A DNA stretch of 51,656 bases from an archaeon (GCA_021800035.1 JAJYZJ010000008.1:1-51656); one strand, 5' to 3'; shown: positions 24,818 through 33,945, counted from the first letter of the stretch. The notes: a model not told the origin generated them from the letters alone. Numbers and translations: made by a program.

Positions 24818-25300
24818 TTAACCAGTGACTTCAGCGACCGCCCTGTGAATCCAGTCTCCTCTGTGGTGTAGATTGAATAATACCTTCCCGTGTCGCTGTT
24901 GCAGTTTTGAGTCTACATCGGCATCCAATTTCCCGACAGCAATGGCATCTTTAACCGGCGAATACACGACGCCTAGCTTGGTTTTGAAATTTAACTCATA
25001 TCGTGTGACACCAGGCGACATCAAATCTGCTCCTTCGATGACTCTATCCGCGGCCCCCTGATCCACAAAAAACTTTGAGAGCATCGCTTCAAAATGTGGA
25101 GCCGAATTGATGAAGGGGACAACATCTCCGTGGACTTCCACTAGAAACGGAGTTTTTTTATCTATTAAAAAGGCCGAAGTATGCCTGTCAAGTCTGAAAG
25201 CCCAGATTGTATTTTTGTGCCTATCGTAGGAAGTGGTTGAGAGTAAAGGAACCAGGCGTTCTACATCGCGTTTGGAGAGCTGATGAAGGAGATAATTCAT
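24818..25300 (-). CDS. MCT1/Tma20-like PUA protein (DUF1947 type)
   Basis: 160 residues. N-terminal DUF1947-like alpha/beta domain with LSKRDVERLVPLL and FLIDKKTPFLVEVHGDVVPFINSA. C-terminal PUA domain (about 75-155): FVDQGAADRVIEGADLMSPGVTRYE, DAIAVGKLDAD and VLFNLHHRGDWIHR. It matches archaeal relatives of MCT-1/Tma20, which bind ribosomes and tRNA during initiation or recycling. ATG start. It stands between tRNA-Ala and the Sm-L37e operon, in divergent orientation to the latter. Confidence 0.82.
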   Translation of the reverse strand: MNYLLHQLSKRDVERLVPLLSTTSYDRHKNTIWAFRLDRHTSAFLIDKKTPFLVEVHGDVVPFINSAPHFEAMLSKFFVDQGAADRVIEGADLMSPGVTRYELNFKTKLGVVYSPVKDAIAVGKLDADVDSKLQQRHGKVLFNLHHRGDWIHRAVAEVTG

Positions 25301-25400
25301 TCGCTGTAACCCGTTCAGGCCGCACCTATAAATTCAAAGAAATAATTTGCTTCCACTTTCACGACTAAGCTTAAATGGTTTAGGGTGGGGTGAGTAATGC

Positions 25401-25631
25401 ATGGCCGAGGCAAACACCCAATCACTGCTTGGAGAGGCCCTAGAGTCAGTGGTTCTTGTCAAGCTTCGAGGAGGAATCTACGTAAGAGGAAAAATGAAGA
25501 GCTTTGATCAGCACTTAAACCTCTTAATTGAAGACGCGCAGGAGATGGTGGAGGATGGGACTATGAAGAGTCTCGGCACCATAATTGTCCGAGGAGATAA
25601 CGTCATCCTTATTTCTCCAACACCCAAATAA
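25401..25631 (+). CDS. Sm-like archaeal protein (SmAP1/Lsm)
   Basis: A 76-residue single Sm fold: SVVLVKLRGGIYVRGKMKSFDQHLNLLIEDA is Sm1 (with the Asp-x-His-x-Asn-type RNA-binding loop FDQHLNL), and GTIIVRGDNVILISP is Sm2. It forms a heptameric ring that binds U-rich RNA. ATG start with TATA-like CTTAAATGG about 30 bp upstream. L37e follows 12 nt after its stop; this Sm-L37e pair is a conserved archaeal arrangement. Confidence 0.93.
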   Translation: MAEANTQSLLGEALESVVLVKLRGGIYVRGKMKSFDQHLNLLIEDAQEMVEDGTMKSLGTIIVRGDNVILISPTPK

Positions 25632-25643
25632 CCTCGTTGACAT

Positions 25644-25811
25644 TTGAAGGGAACTTCGTCGCAAGGGAAGCGGGGTCGCTCAAAGACACACATCAGATGC
25701 AGAAGGTGTGGGAATCATTCCTATCATATACGGAGGAAACGCTGCTCGAGCTGTGGCTTCGGTCCTTCCGCCAAGATTAGGCATTATGCTTGGATAATTA
25801 AGAAACCATAG
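25644..25811 (+). CDS. rpl37e: Ribosomal protein L37e (eL37)
   Basis: A 55-residue zinc-ribbon protein of the large subunit. It reads [20 protein letters not shown] at the start, then [17 protein letters not shown] and FGPSAKIR, with the CxxC and CxxC pairs (residues 19/22 and 34/37) of eL37. The C-terminus has an extra ten residues (HYAWIIKKP region) beyond the usual end. TTG start at 25644; no ATG is available. Second gene of the Sm-L37e operon, 59 bp from the convergent aCPSF1 stop. Easily missed because of length and start codon. Confidence 0.93.
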   Translation: MKGTSSQGKRGRSKTHIRCRRCGNHSYHIRRKRCSSCGFGPSAKIRHYAWIIKKP

Positions 25812-25870
25812 CTACCTGTGTGCGACACCGTAAGTACTTTGGAGAGCCGCTCATCCTCTTTATACCCAGT

Positions 25871-27817
25871 CTATGCCAACCTAATGCCGTCGAGATTCTC
25901 GGGGGTAAAGACTTCCGGTCTGTCATGCCCATATGAAAAGTATCGTCTGAGCTCACGGGCCAGCTCCGCGGAGCGAGAGGGCTCACCATGGTTGATAAGA
26001 ATTTTTCTGGTAGGGCGAACCACCGACGCATATCTTACAAGCTCCATCCGGTCGGAATGCCCGCTGAACCCATCTATATTATGGATTTCCATCTTAATAT
26101 GGTAAGTCTTCGGTGCGACACTTGGTTCACCGGGGATGGTTACCTCTTTCGCACCTCGCAAAATAGCTCGCCCCAGAGTCCCCTCCGCTTGATAGTTGAC
26201 GAAAATTAGGGCGTTACGCTCGTCTTGCGCCATTTCCTTAAAATATTCTATGACTGGCCCACCCGTCATCATGCCGCTAGTAGACATAATGATGCTTGGG
26301 CCGCCTAGAATTGCTTCTTCCCTTTTTGAGGAGTCATCCACTCTAACGAACTCCTCATGGAGAAACGGATTGTCGCCCTGGTAGATTTTTCGTTTTACTG
26401 CGAGGGACAAAAATTCTGGATAGGCGGTGTGGATAGCGGTACTCTCAAGAATCATTCCGTCTGTATAAACGGGCACCCTCGGCACGTCGTTGGATTGAAT
26501 CCTCTCGGCGATTATCATCATTATCTCCTGTGCCCGGCCCACTGCTAGGGTGGGGATGAGTACTTTCCCACCCGCACTGAAGGTTTTTCGGATGATTTGC
26601 ACGAACTTGTCTTCTGCCTCTCTTCTCCCCGGCATCAAGTTTGTTCTACCACCATAAGTCGATTCCGTAATCAAGCAATCGACCCGAGGGAAGTTTGTGG
26701 ACGCCTTGTCAAGGAGCCTCGTCTGGCCGTACTTTAAATCGCTGGTATATAGTATATTGTACCTGCCCTCGCCTATGTTTAGGTGAGCTACCGATGATCC
26801 GAGGATGTGCCCAGCCCCGTTCAGACTAAGTTTGACATCAGGAGAAATATCCGTAACGTCTCCCCAGTCAATGGGTACCGTATGTTGCACCGCCTTCCTG
26901 ATATGTTCAAGCCCATAGGGCGGCGTGTCTCCAAGTTTCTGTCTAAGCTCAACATAGTCTTTTTGAGTTAGAACCATGAGGTCACGAGTGGGCGTAGTCA
27001 TGTAGACTGGACCCCGATAGCCGTACTTGAAGAGGTACGGGAGCGCACCTTGATGATCCATATGAGCGTGACAGATTATCACCGCATCCAATTCTTCTAA
27101 CGGGAAGTCTAGGGCATCAAAAGCTGGAAATTCGTCAGCAAGCCTAGAGGCCTCTGGTTTGACACCACAATCTAGAAGCAGCTTCGTTTCTCCAGTATCT
27201 AAAAGCACGCACGATCTACCTACCTCTCCGAAAGCCCCTAGAGGCACAAGCCTCAGCGCGCTATTGGTAAAAACGGGTGGCCTGTGGATTCGCTCACCGA
27301 CGTCGCGTAGAAACCTCTGTCTGTACTCCTTACCAGTCGTTAGTACTCTGAGCATAGAGGACACAATTCCTGAACGGATTTCAGGAACCCGTACAACTAC
27401 CGGCCTCCAGCCAGTTTTGATGAGCACTTCTCGTAGCATCGAGCCGCCGGTTCCTATTACAATGCCTGGCCTGAGCGCCTCTACAATTACATCTCCAGTA
27501 TCCTCGTTGAAATTGTAGTTCTTAACCTCTGCCTCTTTTGGTATGAGTTCGCTTAGGATGGAAATAGTATCATCTTGAGATTTTCTGATAGTGGGATCGG
27601 AGCGTATCACCACTCTCTTCTTCAAAACTTTGGCAAGCTTCCTTACTGTCTCGTCACTTGAAAATACAGCGACAGGGTTCTTACAGTAGAGCGCAATCTC
27701 GGGTCCTTCGAACTCTATTCTGTTGATCTCACCTTCAGGTGGAAAATTTGCGAAAATTGTATTACGTATATTCATCAAGTGCTCCCTGATTGTGGCAGGT
27801 CTATTCTGGTGTCTCAA
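25871..27817 (-). CDS. aCPSF1/FttA transcription-termination ribonuclease
   Basis: 648 residues. Two N-terminal KH domains (about 1-180; GPEIALYCKNP and ALRPGIVIGTGGSMLREV with GxxG). A metallo-beta-lactamase domain with HAHMDHQGALPYL (about 248-260) and GAGHILGSS. A beta-CASP domain, and a C-terminal GFSGHSDRMELVRY and ILINHGEPS. FttA, kin of eukaryotic CPSF73, cleaves nascent RNA after U-rich tracts and ends transcription. TTG start at 27817, 9 nt after psmB, so psmB-fttA is an operon. An ATG at residue 15 would trim the first helix. Confidence 0.95.
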   Translation of the reverse strand: MRHQNRPATIREHLMNIRNTIFANFPPEGEINRIEFEGPEIALYCKNPVAVFSSDETVRKLAKVLKKRVVIRSDPTIRKSQDDTISILSELIPKEAEVKNYNFNEDTGDVIVEALRPGIVIGTGGSMLREVLIKTGWRPVVVRVPEIRSGIVSSMLRVLTTGKEYRQRFLRDVGERIHRPPVFTNSALRLVPLGAFGEVGRSCVLLDTGETKLLLDCGVKPEASRLADEFPAFDALDFPLEELDAVIICHAHMDHQGALPYLFKYGYRGPVYMTTPTRDLMVLTQKDYVELRQKLGDTPPYGLEHIRKAVQHTVPIDWGDVTDISPDVKLSLNGAGHILGSSVAHLNIGEGRYNILYTSDLKYGQTRLLDKASTNFPRVDCLITESTYGGRTNLMPGRREAEDKFVQIIRKTFSAGGKVLIPTLAVGRAQEIMMIIAERIQSNDVPRVPVYTDGMILESTAIHTAYPEFLSLAVKRKIYQGDNPFLHEEFVRVDDSSKREEAILGGPSIIMSTSGMMTGGPVIEYFKEMAQDERNALIFVNYQAEGTLGRAILRGAKEVTIPGEPSVAPKTYHIKMEIHNIDGFSGHSDRMELVRYASVVRPTRKILINHGEPSRSAELARELRRYFSYGHDRPEVFTPENLDGIRLA

Positions 27818-27826
27818 GCGTCATCC

Positions 27827-28438
27827 TCATGAGCGGTGCAACGTAACAGTCCTAAATGCCATGCCCGACTTGCTGATGGTTGCTAGGTCGATGCCCTCTC
27901 CGGTCGCAGTATCCCACTCTATAGCTGACCTGAGGGCTGCCACTGCGGCTTCTTCAGTTTCGGCGAGCGAGAGCTCGGTCACGCGCTTGCCTATGAGCGA
28001 CCCGAGGGCAATTCTAGAGCCCGAGCCAGTTGAAATATACTCTTCCTCGCTCAGAGACCCGAAGAAGTCAATCATGTACAAACGTGGTGAGTCGTCGTAA
28101 CCAGCGAGGAGAAGCTGGACCGGCATTGAGATGAATTTTTTGGTGTTAATCATGAGGGCAGTGAAGTTTGCTAGGGTGTGGATTTTTGGTATTCTGCCAT
28201 GCGATAATTCGTAGAGCGAAGCTTCCGCCTTTAGCCTGTCCACAAGTTGAAATGCCTCAGCAACACTGCCAGCTACGGTAAGAGCACAACGTTCGTTTAT
28301 TTTTGCAATTTTTTGTACTGTCTTGCCTGCTATATACTGGCCAGCAGTTGCCCGCTTGTCTGCTGCTAGTACAACCCCATCGCGGCTCTTGATTCCTAAA
28401 GTGGTTGTGCCTTTCAACGTTTCATATTCTGGGCGCAT
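27827..28438 (-). CDS. psmB: Proteasome beta subunit
   Basis: 203 residues from the ATG at 28438. A ten-residue propeptide ends LKG before the nucleophile Thr; in mature numbering Thr1, Asp17 and Lys33 are all present (TTTLGI, DKRATAG, KTVQK), so the site is intact. The Ntn-hydrolase strands continue with CALTVAGSVAEAFQLVDRL and TGSGSRIALG. The frame is open back to 28549, but that extension would give an implausible 47-residue leader. Followed by fttA. The 113-bp gap to the divergent G1P dehydrogenase holds both promoters. Confidence 0.94.
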   Translation of the reverse strand: MRPEYETLKGTTTLGIKSRDGVVLAADKRATAGQYIAGKTVQKIAKINERCALTVAGSVAEAFQLVDRLKAEASLYELSHGRIPKIHTLANFTALMINTKKFISMPVQLLLAGYDDSPRLYMIDFFGSLSEEEYISTGSGSRIALGSLIGKRVTELSLAETEEAAVAALRSAIEWDTATGEGIDLATISKSGMAFRTVTLHRS

Positions 28439-28551
28439 AACAAGCACGGCTAAGAGTTCAACCGCAAAACGGAAAGAACGAAGGACTATAGCCGTCAGTA
28501 ACTTAAGGCTTTTGAGCTCCTGCGAGCTGGAGTCTGCGGTCAATCCCACAT

Positions 28552-29604
28552 TTGAGCTCTGTCAGGCAATCGCACACAATCAGTTTACCCGTGAGGGTAG
28601 AGGTAGGGAGGGACATAATAGAGAACACAGGCAGCATACTCTCCAAGCATCTTTTTTGTGGCGACATCGCAGTTCTCACGGGGCCAACCGTCGGTAAGCG
28701 ATACATTTCCAGACTTGAGGAGTCGCTACGAGAGGGGGGTTTCACACCCGCCGTATTTACCGTAGGCGACTCCAGCCTACGCGAATCTGCGCGAATAGTC
28801 GTTGTCCTTCCTCGCAACACTTGCGCTATCGTAGGGTTCGGCGGCGGAAGGATTCTGGACACCGCCAAAATGGTTGCACATTCTACCAATTTGAATTTCA
28901 TAAGTATACCTACAAGCGCAGCTCACGATGGTATAGCCTCGCCACAGGCCTCTTTGAAAGGGCTCAACGGTGCGCACTCCGTTAGAGTCAAGACGCCGTT
29001 TATTATTATCGCTGACTCCGCTCTGATTGCGCAATCGCCTAAGGCGCTAACGCTGAGTGGAATAGGAGACGTGCTTGCAAAATTTTCTTCAGTGCTCGAT
29101 AGTAGGCTCGCCCAGGAAAGGGGAGAGTACGTGGGAGACTATGCAATTTCGCTCGCCGAAATGTCCGCGAAACTAGTTTTTGATAATATGGATCGCATAG
29201 TTTCACTTGAAGAATCTGGTATCAGGACCCTGCTTGAGGCATTGATCAGTAACGGCATTGCTATGGCAATTGCCGGTAGTAGTAGACCGTGTAGCGGTAG
29301 TGAACATATGTTTGGACACGCGTTCGATTATCTCACATCCCATCGCATACTCCACGGTTATACGGTTCTTCTTGGGTGTCGGCTCTCGTTGGCGCTGCAT
29401 GGCCAAGATTGGGAGAGGATTTTGATTCCAGCTGAGGTAGCAGGAATCCCATGTCGCGGACGGGACTTCGAAGTACCTTCAGTTTACGTCGAGAGGGCGC
29501 TCGCCTTCGCCTCGAAGATAAGGCCAGAGAGGTACACAATTCTTGCCAGCGGAATTTCACTCTCACGAGCCTCTGAGGTGGTTAGGAAAACAGGTGCTAT
29601 CTAA
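28552..29604 (+). CDS. egsA: sn-Glycerol-1-phosphate dehydrogenase
   Basis: 350 residues. It reduces DHAP to sn-glycerol-1-phosphate with NAD(P)H and zinc, setting the archaeal lipid stereochemistry. Motifs: VEVGRDIIENTGSIL at the N-terminus, VGFGGGRILDTAK for the cofactor, ISIPTSAAHDGIASPQASL, LSGIGDVLAKFSSVLD, and the metal residues in GSEHMFGHAFDYL and ILHGYTVLLG. TTG start. It supplies the GGGP synthase at 9724, which is not linked to it. Divergent from psmB. Confidence 0.95.
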   Translation: MSSVRQSHTISLPVRVEVGRDIIENTGSILSKHLFCGDIAVLTGPTVGKRYISRLEESLREGGFTPAVFTVGDSSLRESARIVVVLPRNTCAIVGFGGGRILDTAKMVAHSTNLNFISIPTSAAHDGIASPQASLKGLNGAHSVRVKTPFIIIADSALIAQSPKALTLSGIGDVLAKFSSVLDSRLAQERGEYVGDYAISLAEMSAKLVFDNMDRIVSLEESGIRTLLEALISNGIAMAIAGSSRPCSGSEHMFGHAFDYLTSHRILHGYTVLLGCRLSLALHGQDWERILIPAEVAGIPCRGRDFEVPSVYVERALAFASKIRPERYTILASGISLSRASEVVRKTGAI

Positions 29605-29675
29605 AATCTGCTGCGCTGTGATGTAGGTGTGCAGGTGTCACGGGTTTAATAAGTGGCAATAAAAACAAGAACTTC

Positions 29676-30164
29676 ATGAATCATGAGACGAGGGCCAAGG
29701 CAGCGCCTGCCTCACAGGGAACCACTGGTAAGAAGATGATCACTGTAATACCCACCGTTATAGCCAAAGAGGGCTATAGCTTCTCATTTAGGCGTGACCC
29801 AGGACCAGAATGTACGGGATGTAAGGTACGGAGTCCATGTCTGGACAACTTGGACGTTGGTCATTTATACGTGATAAAGGAAGTTCGTTCGGCTGAGCAT
29901 TACTGTGCGCTAACTGGGCTGAAGGCAAAAGTCGCAGAGGTACAGAAGATCCAGACACGAATTTCTCTCGAGAAGCAGCGCATCATGGTCGGTGCGACCA
30001 CAACCTATTCTAAGGTTAGGTGCAACTGGAAGTTCTGTCCCAATTATACGTCCTGTGTTGCGAATGGGTTGGAAGACGGACTAAAGATAAAGGTCAAAGA
30101 GAAGCAGGAGGAAGTGTCGTGCCCGAGAGGTTTCAAGCTGGTGTATGCTGTTGTAAATCATTAG
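29676..30164 (+). CDS. UPF0179 cysteine-rich protein
   Basis: 162 residues. Several cysteine clusters (CTGCKVRSPC about 46-55, HYC near 77, CNWKFCPNYTSC about 116-127, SCPRGF near 149) could bind a metal or an iron-sulfur cluster. ITVIPTVIAKEGYSFSFR begins the conserved UPF0179 region. The function is unknown. A TATA-like TTTAATAAG (29644-29652) lies about 28 bp before the ATG at 29676, supporting a leaderless start and a 20-residue N-terminal extension ahead of the usual family start (Met21). Overlaps the convergent FKBP gene by 32 nt. Confidence 0.85.
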   Translation: MNHETRAKAAPASQGTTGKKMITVIPTVIAKEGYSFSFRRDPGPECTGCKVRSPCLDNLDVGHLYVIKEVRSAEHYCALTGLKAKVAEVQKIQTRISLEKQRIMVGATTTYSKVRCNWKFCPNYTSCVANGLEDGLKIKVKEKQEEVSCPRGFKLVYAVVNH

Positions 30165-30960
30165 TTTGTGTTTCTGTCTTTAGACTCGATTCGATGGTGG
30201 CGGGCGAGACGGGCGCCTCTGCCGGCGAAGAAGGGATTTTGGACTCTGCTTCCTTACTCTCCTCGGTCTCCTTATCTTTATAGGTAAAGCGCTCCGTGAA
30301 CTCTACGGTCTCGATTTCATCGAGATACCTTATCAGGTCTCGGACCACCCTGATTTTGAAGCTTTGCAACGCATCCCAGTAGAGCAGGTCTTCAGGAATC
30401 TCGATTCTGACGGTGGTGTCGTCCAAGGAAATCCTGAATTTTTCTCGAGGAAGACTTTGTACGAACCGGTGAATGATTTCTGAGGCTTTCTGCAACTTAT
30501 CATTGATAACCGCCTTTACTTGATAATCGTAAATTATCGTTTTTCCCGCAAAGGGTCCATTGAAATCAAGCTGAACGCGTCCCGCGTTGATGCTGCGGAT
30601 AACTGCAAGCTGGCCGTTTACTTCTATACTCAGGCCAACTTCGGGTCTGATTTTCTGTTTGAGCAGTTCTCGTTCTGCGACTATTTTAACCTTGGTCTGA
30701 TCGCGCTCTCCGAATGCTACCTTTGGCGGCAGCTCAACTCGTCTGGTCTCGCCCAGCTCAGCCTTGAGAATGTCGGCATCCAGACCAGGGACTACCCAGT
30801 TCTCTCCAGCTATAACCAGTTGCGGCTCGAAGACCTTCTGGCTCTTCAGGATTTCGTGCTCCTTCGCTATATCTGCAAGAGTGGTGTCGAAAACCTCTCC
30901 CGTTTCTTTGATTGTCGAAGTATAATCCAGAAGAACGAAATCGCCTTTCTTGATTGTCAA
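30133..30960 (-). CDS. FKBP-type (SlyD-like) peptidyl-prolyl isomerase
   Basis: About 275 residues from TTG 30960 (TTG 30993 would add 11). FKBP fold begins TIKKGDFVLLDYTSTIKETGEVFDTT. A flap insert follows (LVIAGENWVVPGLDADIL, FGERDQTKVKIV, and the IF-domain region VGLSIEVNGQLAVIRSI) and the fold closes with GPFAGKTIIYDYQV. A C-terminal alpha/beta domain of about 110 residues, ending in a Glu/Ser/Pro/Thr-rich tail, is typical of long archaeal FKBPs of the trigger-factor type. It likely acts as chaperone and proline isomerase in the cytoplasm. First of a run toward Nip7-like and NSUN genes on the same strand (it is the last transcribed). Confidence 0.9.
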   Translation of the reverse strand: MTIKKGDFVLLDYTSTIKETGEVFDTTLADIAKEHEILKSQKVFEPQLVIAGENWVVPGLDADILKAELGETRRVELPPKVAFGERDQTKVKIVAERELLKQKIRPEVGLSIEVNGQLAVIRSINAGRVQLDFNGPFAGKTIIYDYQVKAVINDKLQKASEIIHRFVQSLPREKFRISLDDTTVRIEIPEDLLYWDALQSFKIRVVRDLIRYLDEIETVEFTERFTYKDKETEESKEAESKIPSSPAEAPVSPATIESSLKTETQTNDLQQHTPA

Positions 30961-31002
30961 GGTTGCTCGATTTTTGGGGCATGGCCATAGCAATAAGCGT
31001 GT

Positions 31003-31524
31003 TCAATGTCCGCGCCGAAGGTACCACCCCTTATCGATGAGATTGAGTAACCTCATTCTCTTGGGATCGATGCGAGCCAACCCCAGCACATCTGCGGAGG
31101 GTCCCAACACGAGATAGGTTCTCCTGGCCTCAAGCGCTGAGCTTGGCAGCGAAATATCTCTTCCATACAAAAACGCTCGTTCATCAACCTCGTCCACTTT
31201 TAGAACGCTTGTCCAGTGCCCCCCCAGATAAAGATACTCGGCGAAATCCATCGAAATATGGAATTTCTGTCCTCTAAAACTTCCACCGTATAAGCCGGAG
31301 AAGTAAACGTTGTGCAGCCGCGATAGTTGCACCGAGAGCCCTTCCACCTTGGATGAGGTTGGTGGATATATCAGCAGCTCCTTGTAGCGTAGGTCATGAA
31401 TAAGCATTGGGTAGGTCGGAAGAACTGGAGACCCATTTCTTGCCAGCTCCTCTACAACCGCTGCCCGCTCCTTCGGGTCTAGGCGTCTTAGCTTGGAAAT
31501 TCTATGGGTTTCCTGATCTTGCAT
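31003..31524 (-). CDS. Nip7/UPF0113-like PUA protein
   Basis: 173 residues. The N-terminal domain contains LHNVYFSGLYGGSFRGQKFHISMDFAEYL. The C-terminal PUA domain (about 100-170) starts RAFLYGRDISLPSSALEARRTYLVLGPSADVLGLARI, the pattern of Nip7/UPF0113 ribosome-biogenesis proteins (FLYGNDV, then VVVVGPGGEVLGLGR). It overlaps the end of the NSUN methyltransferase gene by 37 nt; NSUN enzymes with a PUA partner are common in archaea, so this may supply RNA binding to it. ATG start. Confidence 0.82.
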   Translation of the reverse strand: MQDQETHRISKLRRLDPKERAAVVEELARNGSPVLPTYPMLIHDLRYKELLIYPPTSSKVEGLSVQLSRLHNVYFSGLYGGSFRGQKFHISMDFAEYLYLGGHWTSVLKVDEVDERAFLYGRDISLPSSALEARRTYLVLGPSADVLGLARIDPKRMRLLNLIDKGWYLRRGH

Positions 31525-32480
31525 ACGAAGAACCCCTCAAGATTGTGCAGGTGCCTGTAGAATCTTACAGAGTTTTTGATTCTACCAGGCACGTGTGGGA
31601 ACCCGATTCCTGCCTTGATTATCGGCAAAGTCTCTGTCTTTCCCCCAAGCTCTACTGCTCTACTGATCACTTCCTCACCCTCATCCTTTAGAAGACTGCA
31701 AGTTGAGTAAACAAGCGCCCCTCCGGGGGCGAGCACTTCCCACGCTCGCTCGAGGAGCGAAGCCTGCAGTCTTTGCAACTGTGTCAAGTCGTCTTCAGTA
31801 GTTCTCTGCTTTAGTCGGGGGTATATGCCAAGCAGTCCAGTTGCGGTACATGGGGCGTCGAGGAGAACGGCATCAAATTTTATCCCCAAATTCGACACAC
31901 TTCTACCATCCATTTGGAGTACTACGGCATTTGTACAACCCATTCGAGAAAGGTTCGACCTGAGAGCCGAGACTCGCTCTCGCCGGGGCTCAACTGCTAC
32001 CAGGGCTCCGGCGTTCATCATAATTTGACAGAGATGAGTAGATTTGCCTCCCACTCCCGCCGCAAGATCTAGGATAGTCCCACCCGCTGGCGGCTCGACG
32101 CTTTCTGCAATCAGCATAGACACTGGGCTCTGAAGAAAGTAATGGCCAAACAAGTACTCGTGCGTTGCACCGGCGCTGGGACGATTCGGCGAGGATTCGA
32201 TCCAGTAACCATGTTTAACCCAATCAATTTTACTCAGTTCGAAACCCCGCACCCTCAAGCGTGAAAGGAGCCGCTCATCTGTGGTCTTTAGCGTGTTTAC
32301 CCTCAGGCTCTTCTTCGGGGGCTCTCCTTCAGCTTTTGCCAGCCGGATACTCTCCGAGCCAAGCTGAGTTGCTAGCTTCCGAGCTAGAAACTCATTGAAT
32401 CCGAAATCTCTGATCAATGTTGTTTCGATGTCCATTATTGAGTCTGTCGGTCTTGGGTGGTTATCGAGATTTGCCATCAC
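31488..32480 (-). CDS. NSUN/RsmB-type RNA m5C methyltransferase
   Basis: 330 residues. Rossmann SAM domain with ILDLAAGVGGKSTHLCQIM (motif I), LLDAPCTATGLLGIYPRLK (motif IV; the Pro-Cys) and LVYSTCSLLKDEGEEVI (motif VI; the catalytic Thr-Cys-Ser). The N-terminal RRM-like part has SLRVNTLKTTDERLLSRL. It methylates cytosine C5 in tRNA or rRNA; the target cannot be assigned. GTG at 32480, with ATG next codon. Operon order NSUN, Nip7-like, FKBP. Confidence 0.93.
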   Translation of the reverse strand: MMANLDNHPRPTDSIMDIETTLIRDFGFNEFLARKLATQLGSESIRLAKAEGEPPKKSLRVNTLKTTDERLLSRLRVRGFELSKIDWVKHGYWIESSPNRPSAGATHEYLFGHYFLQSPVSMLIAESVEPPAGGTILDLAAGVGGKSTHLCQIMMNAGALVAVEPRRERVSALRSNLSRMGCTNAVVLQMDGRSVSNLGIKFDAVLLDAPCTATGLLGIYPRLKQRTTEDDLTQLQRLQASLLERAWEVLAPGGALVYSTCSLLKDEGEEVISRAVELGGKTETLPIIKAGIGFPHVPGRIKNSVRFYRHLHNLEGFFVCKIRKPIEFPS

Positions 32481-32543
32481 GGCGGTCGCAGGCGTTCAGA
32501 GTGGGTGAAACTTTTAGAGCTTCGGTATTTTGTTTGACACGGT

Positions 32544-33332
32544 GTGACTATAGACAAGATACTGTTTACGACGGACTTCGGACTGAGTGACCATTACGTG
32601 GCAGTCACCAAATGTTCGCTACTGAATTCCCTCATACATACGCCCCCATCACGGGTGCAATTTGTTGATGTGAGCCATTCTGTCAGAAGACACAACCTCA
32701 GGAAAGCAGCCTATATAGCGGCCGTGGCTGCCAAACACGGTGGAGAAAACAGCCTTAGCCTAGTTGTGGTGGACCCGGGAGTTGGCACAGAACGGAAAGT
32801 GGTGGTATATCGGACACGGTCAGATGGGATTTTTGTGGCCCCCGATAACGGCGTACTCTCCCTCGCGTATGACTGGTTTCCGGGCGAGTGTTTTACTGCG
32901 GAAGTGCAACAGGGAGCGGCTTCCACTACGTTCCATGCGAGAGACGTCTTTGCTCCACTAGCAGCTAAATTGATTGACGGCTACGACCTCCAGCCGGATT
33001 TCAATCCCACACCCATCGATGAGGTGGTGAACCTTGAGCTAAAGCAGACTGAGAAAACTAGGGGCGGCATTCGCGCGGTAGTGCTTTACGTAGATGTCTT
33101 TGGTAACGTAATCACGAATCTGCCAAATGGCGCGCTTTCAGACGCCTCACTTACAATTTCAGCCCACGGCCATAAATATCACGCGTCGCTCGCACGTAGT
33201 TACGGCCACGGCGGGAGTGGCAAGCTTCTAGTTATCGCAGGTAGTGAAGGTTTTTATGAGCTGGCTGTGAATAGAGGGAGTGCCTCCCGGATGCTACACG
33301 TGCGAGAAGGAGAAGTAATCGAGTTTGCATGA
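32544..33332 (+). CDS. SAM hydroxide adenosyltransferase (DUF62)
   Basis: 262 residues. The signature TDFGLSDHYVA, a following VVDPGVGTERKVVVY, VAPDNGVLSLAYDWF and FHARDVFAPLAAKL mark the SAM hydrolase/halogenase-like family; C-terminal barrel with VDVFGNVITNLPNG. It splits SAM to adenosine and methionine with water and may clear excess or (R,S)-SAM. GTG start. NadM overlaps its end by 8 nt, an operon seen in other archaea too. Confidence 0.92.
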   Translation: MTIDKILFTTDFGLSDHYVAVTKCSLLNSLIHTPPSRVQFVDVSHSVRRHNLRKAAYIAAVAAKHGGENSLSLVVVDPGVGTERKVVVYRTRSDGIFVAPDNGVLSLAYDWFPGECFTAEVQQGAASTTFHARDVFAPLAAKLIDGYDLQPDFNPTPIDEVVNLELKQTEKTRGGIRAVVLYVDVFGNVITNLPNGALSDASLTISAHGHKYHASLARSYGHGGSGKLLVIAGSEGFYELAVNRGSASRMLHVREGEVIEFA

Positions 33333-33885
33333 AAGACAGCCAGATCGCGCAATATTGGTTGGAAGATTTCAGCCCATTCACAATGGTCACATACAAGCCA
33401 TAAAGCAAATCCTGTCTGAAACCATGGAATTGGTCGTAGTTGTCGGGAGTGCACAACTGAGTCACACTCTTGAAAATCCACTGACAGCAGGCGAACGAGT
33501 GTATATGTTGCACGAGGCCATATCCTCCGAAGGGCTTGACCTTTCGAGGACCTTTATCATTACAATCCCAGACATTCAGTTCAACTCGGTCTGGCCCGCT
33601 CACGTGAGGTCATATGCACCCCCGTTCGATGTGGTCTATACGAGCAATCCGCTTGTAACAACGCTGTTCGAAGAGGTAGGAGTAAAGGTGCGGCATCCTA
33701 CGATGTACGACAGGGAAGAGTGCTCAGGCACAAACATACGAAGGTTGATGCTTGCAGGCGATTCCCGCTGGACGAAACTAGTTCCAGCATCGGTAGCAGC
33801 AGTTCTAGAAGAGTTACAAGTAACCCAGCGGCTCCGCTCTATCTCGAAAAGCTATGAGCACAGCAACTTTCAACCAAGGAACTGA
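33325..33885 (+). CDS. nadM: Nicotinamide-nucleotide adenylyltransferase
   Basis: 186 residues. Nucleotidyltransferase motif GRFQPIHNGHIQAIKQIL (HxGH, about 14-31), PLTAGERVYML, and the C-terminal ECSGTNIRRLM, the archaeal SGT-type motif (usually ISGTxIR). It forms NAD from NMN and ATP. TTG start at 33325 overlaps the SAM hydrolase gene; translation coupling likely. Followed by tRNA-Glu 60 bp downstream, after which gene density drops. Confidence 0.93.
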   Translation: MHERQPDRAILVGRFQPIHNGHIQAIKQILSETMELVVVVGSAQLSHTLENPLTAGERVYMLHEAISSEGLDLSRTFIITIPDIQFNSVWPAHVRSYAPPFDVVYTSNPLVTTLFEEVGVKVRHPTMYDREECSGTNIRRLMLAGDSRWTKLVPASVAAVLEELQVTQRLRSISKSYEHSNFQPRN

Positions 33886-33945
33886 TTAACGTAGCAATCG
33901 TTCCGCAAAAGGGCTTAATAGTGGTTTCCACTGATGAATCACGAC

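Noticed and set aside
28439-28549. N-terminal extension of the proteasome beta subunit
   Set aside because: It would give a 47-residue leader; the ATG at 28438 gives a normal ten-residue propeptide before Thr1.
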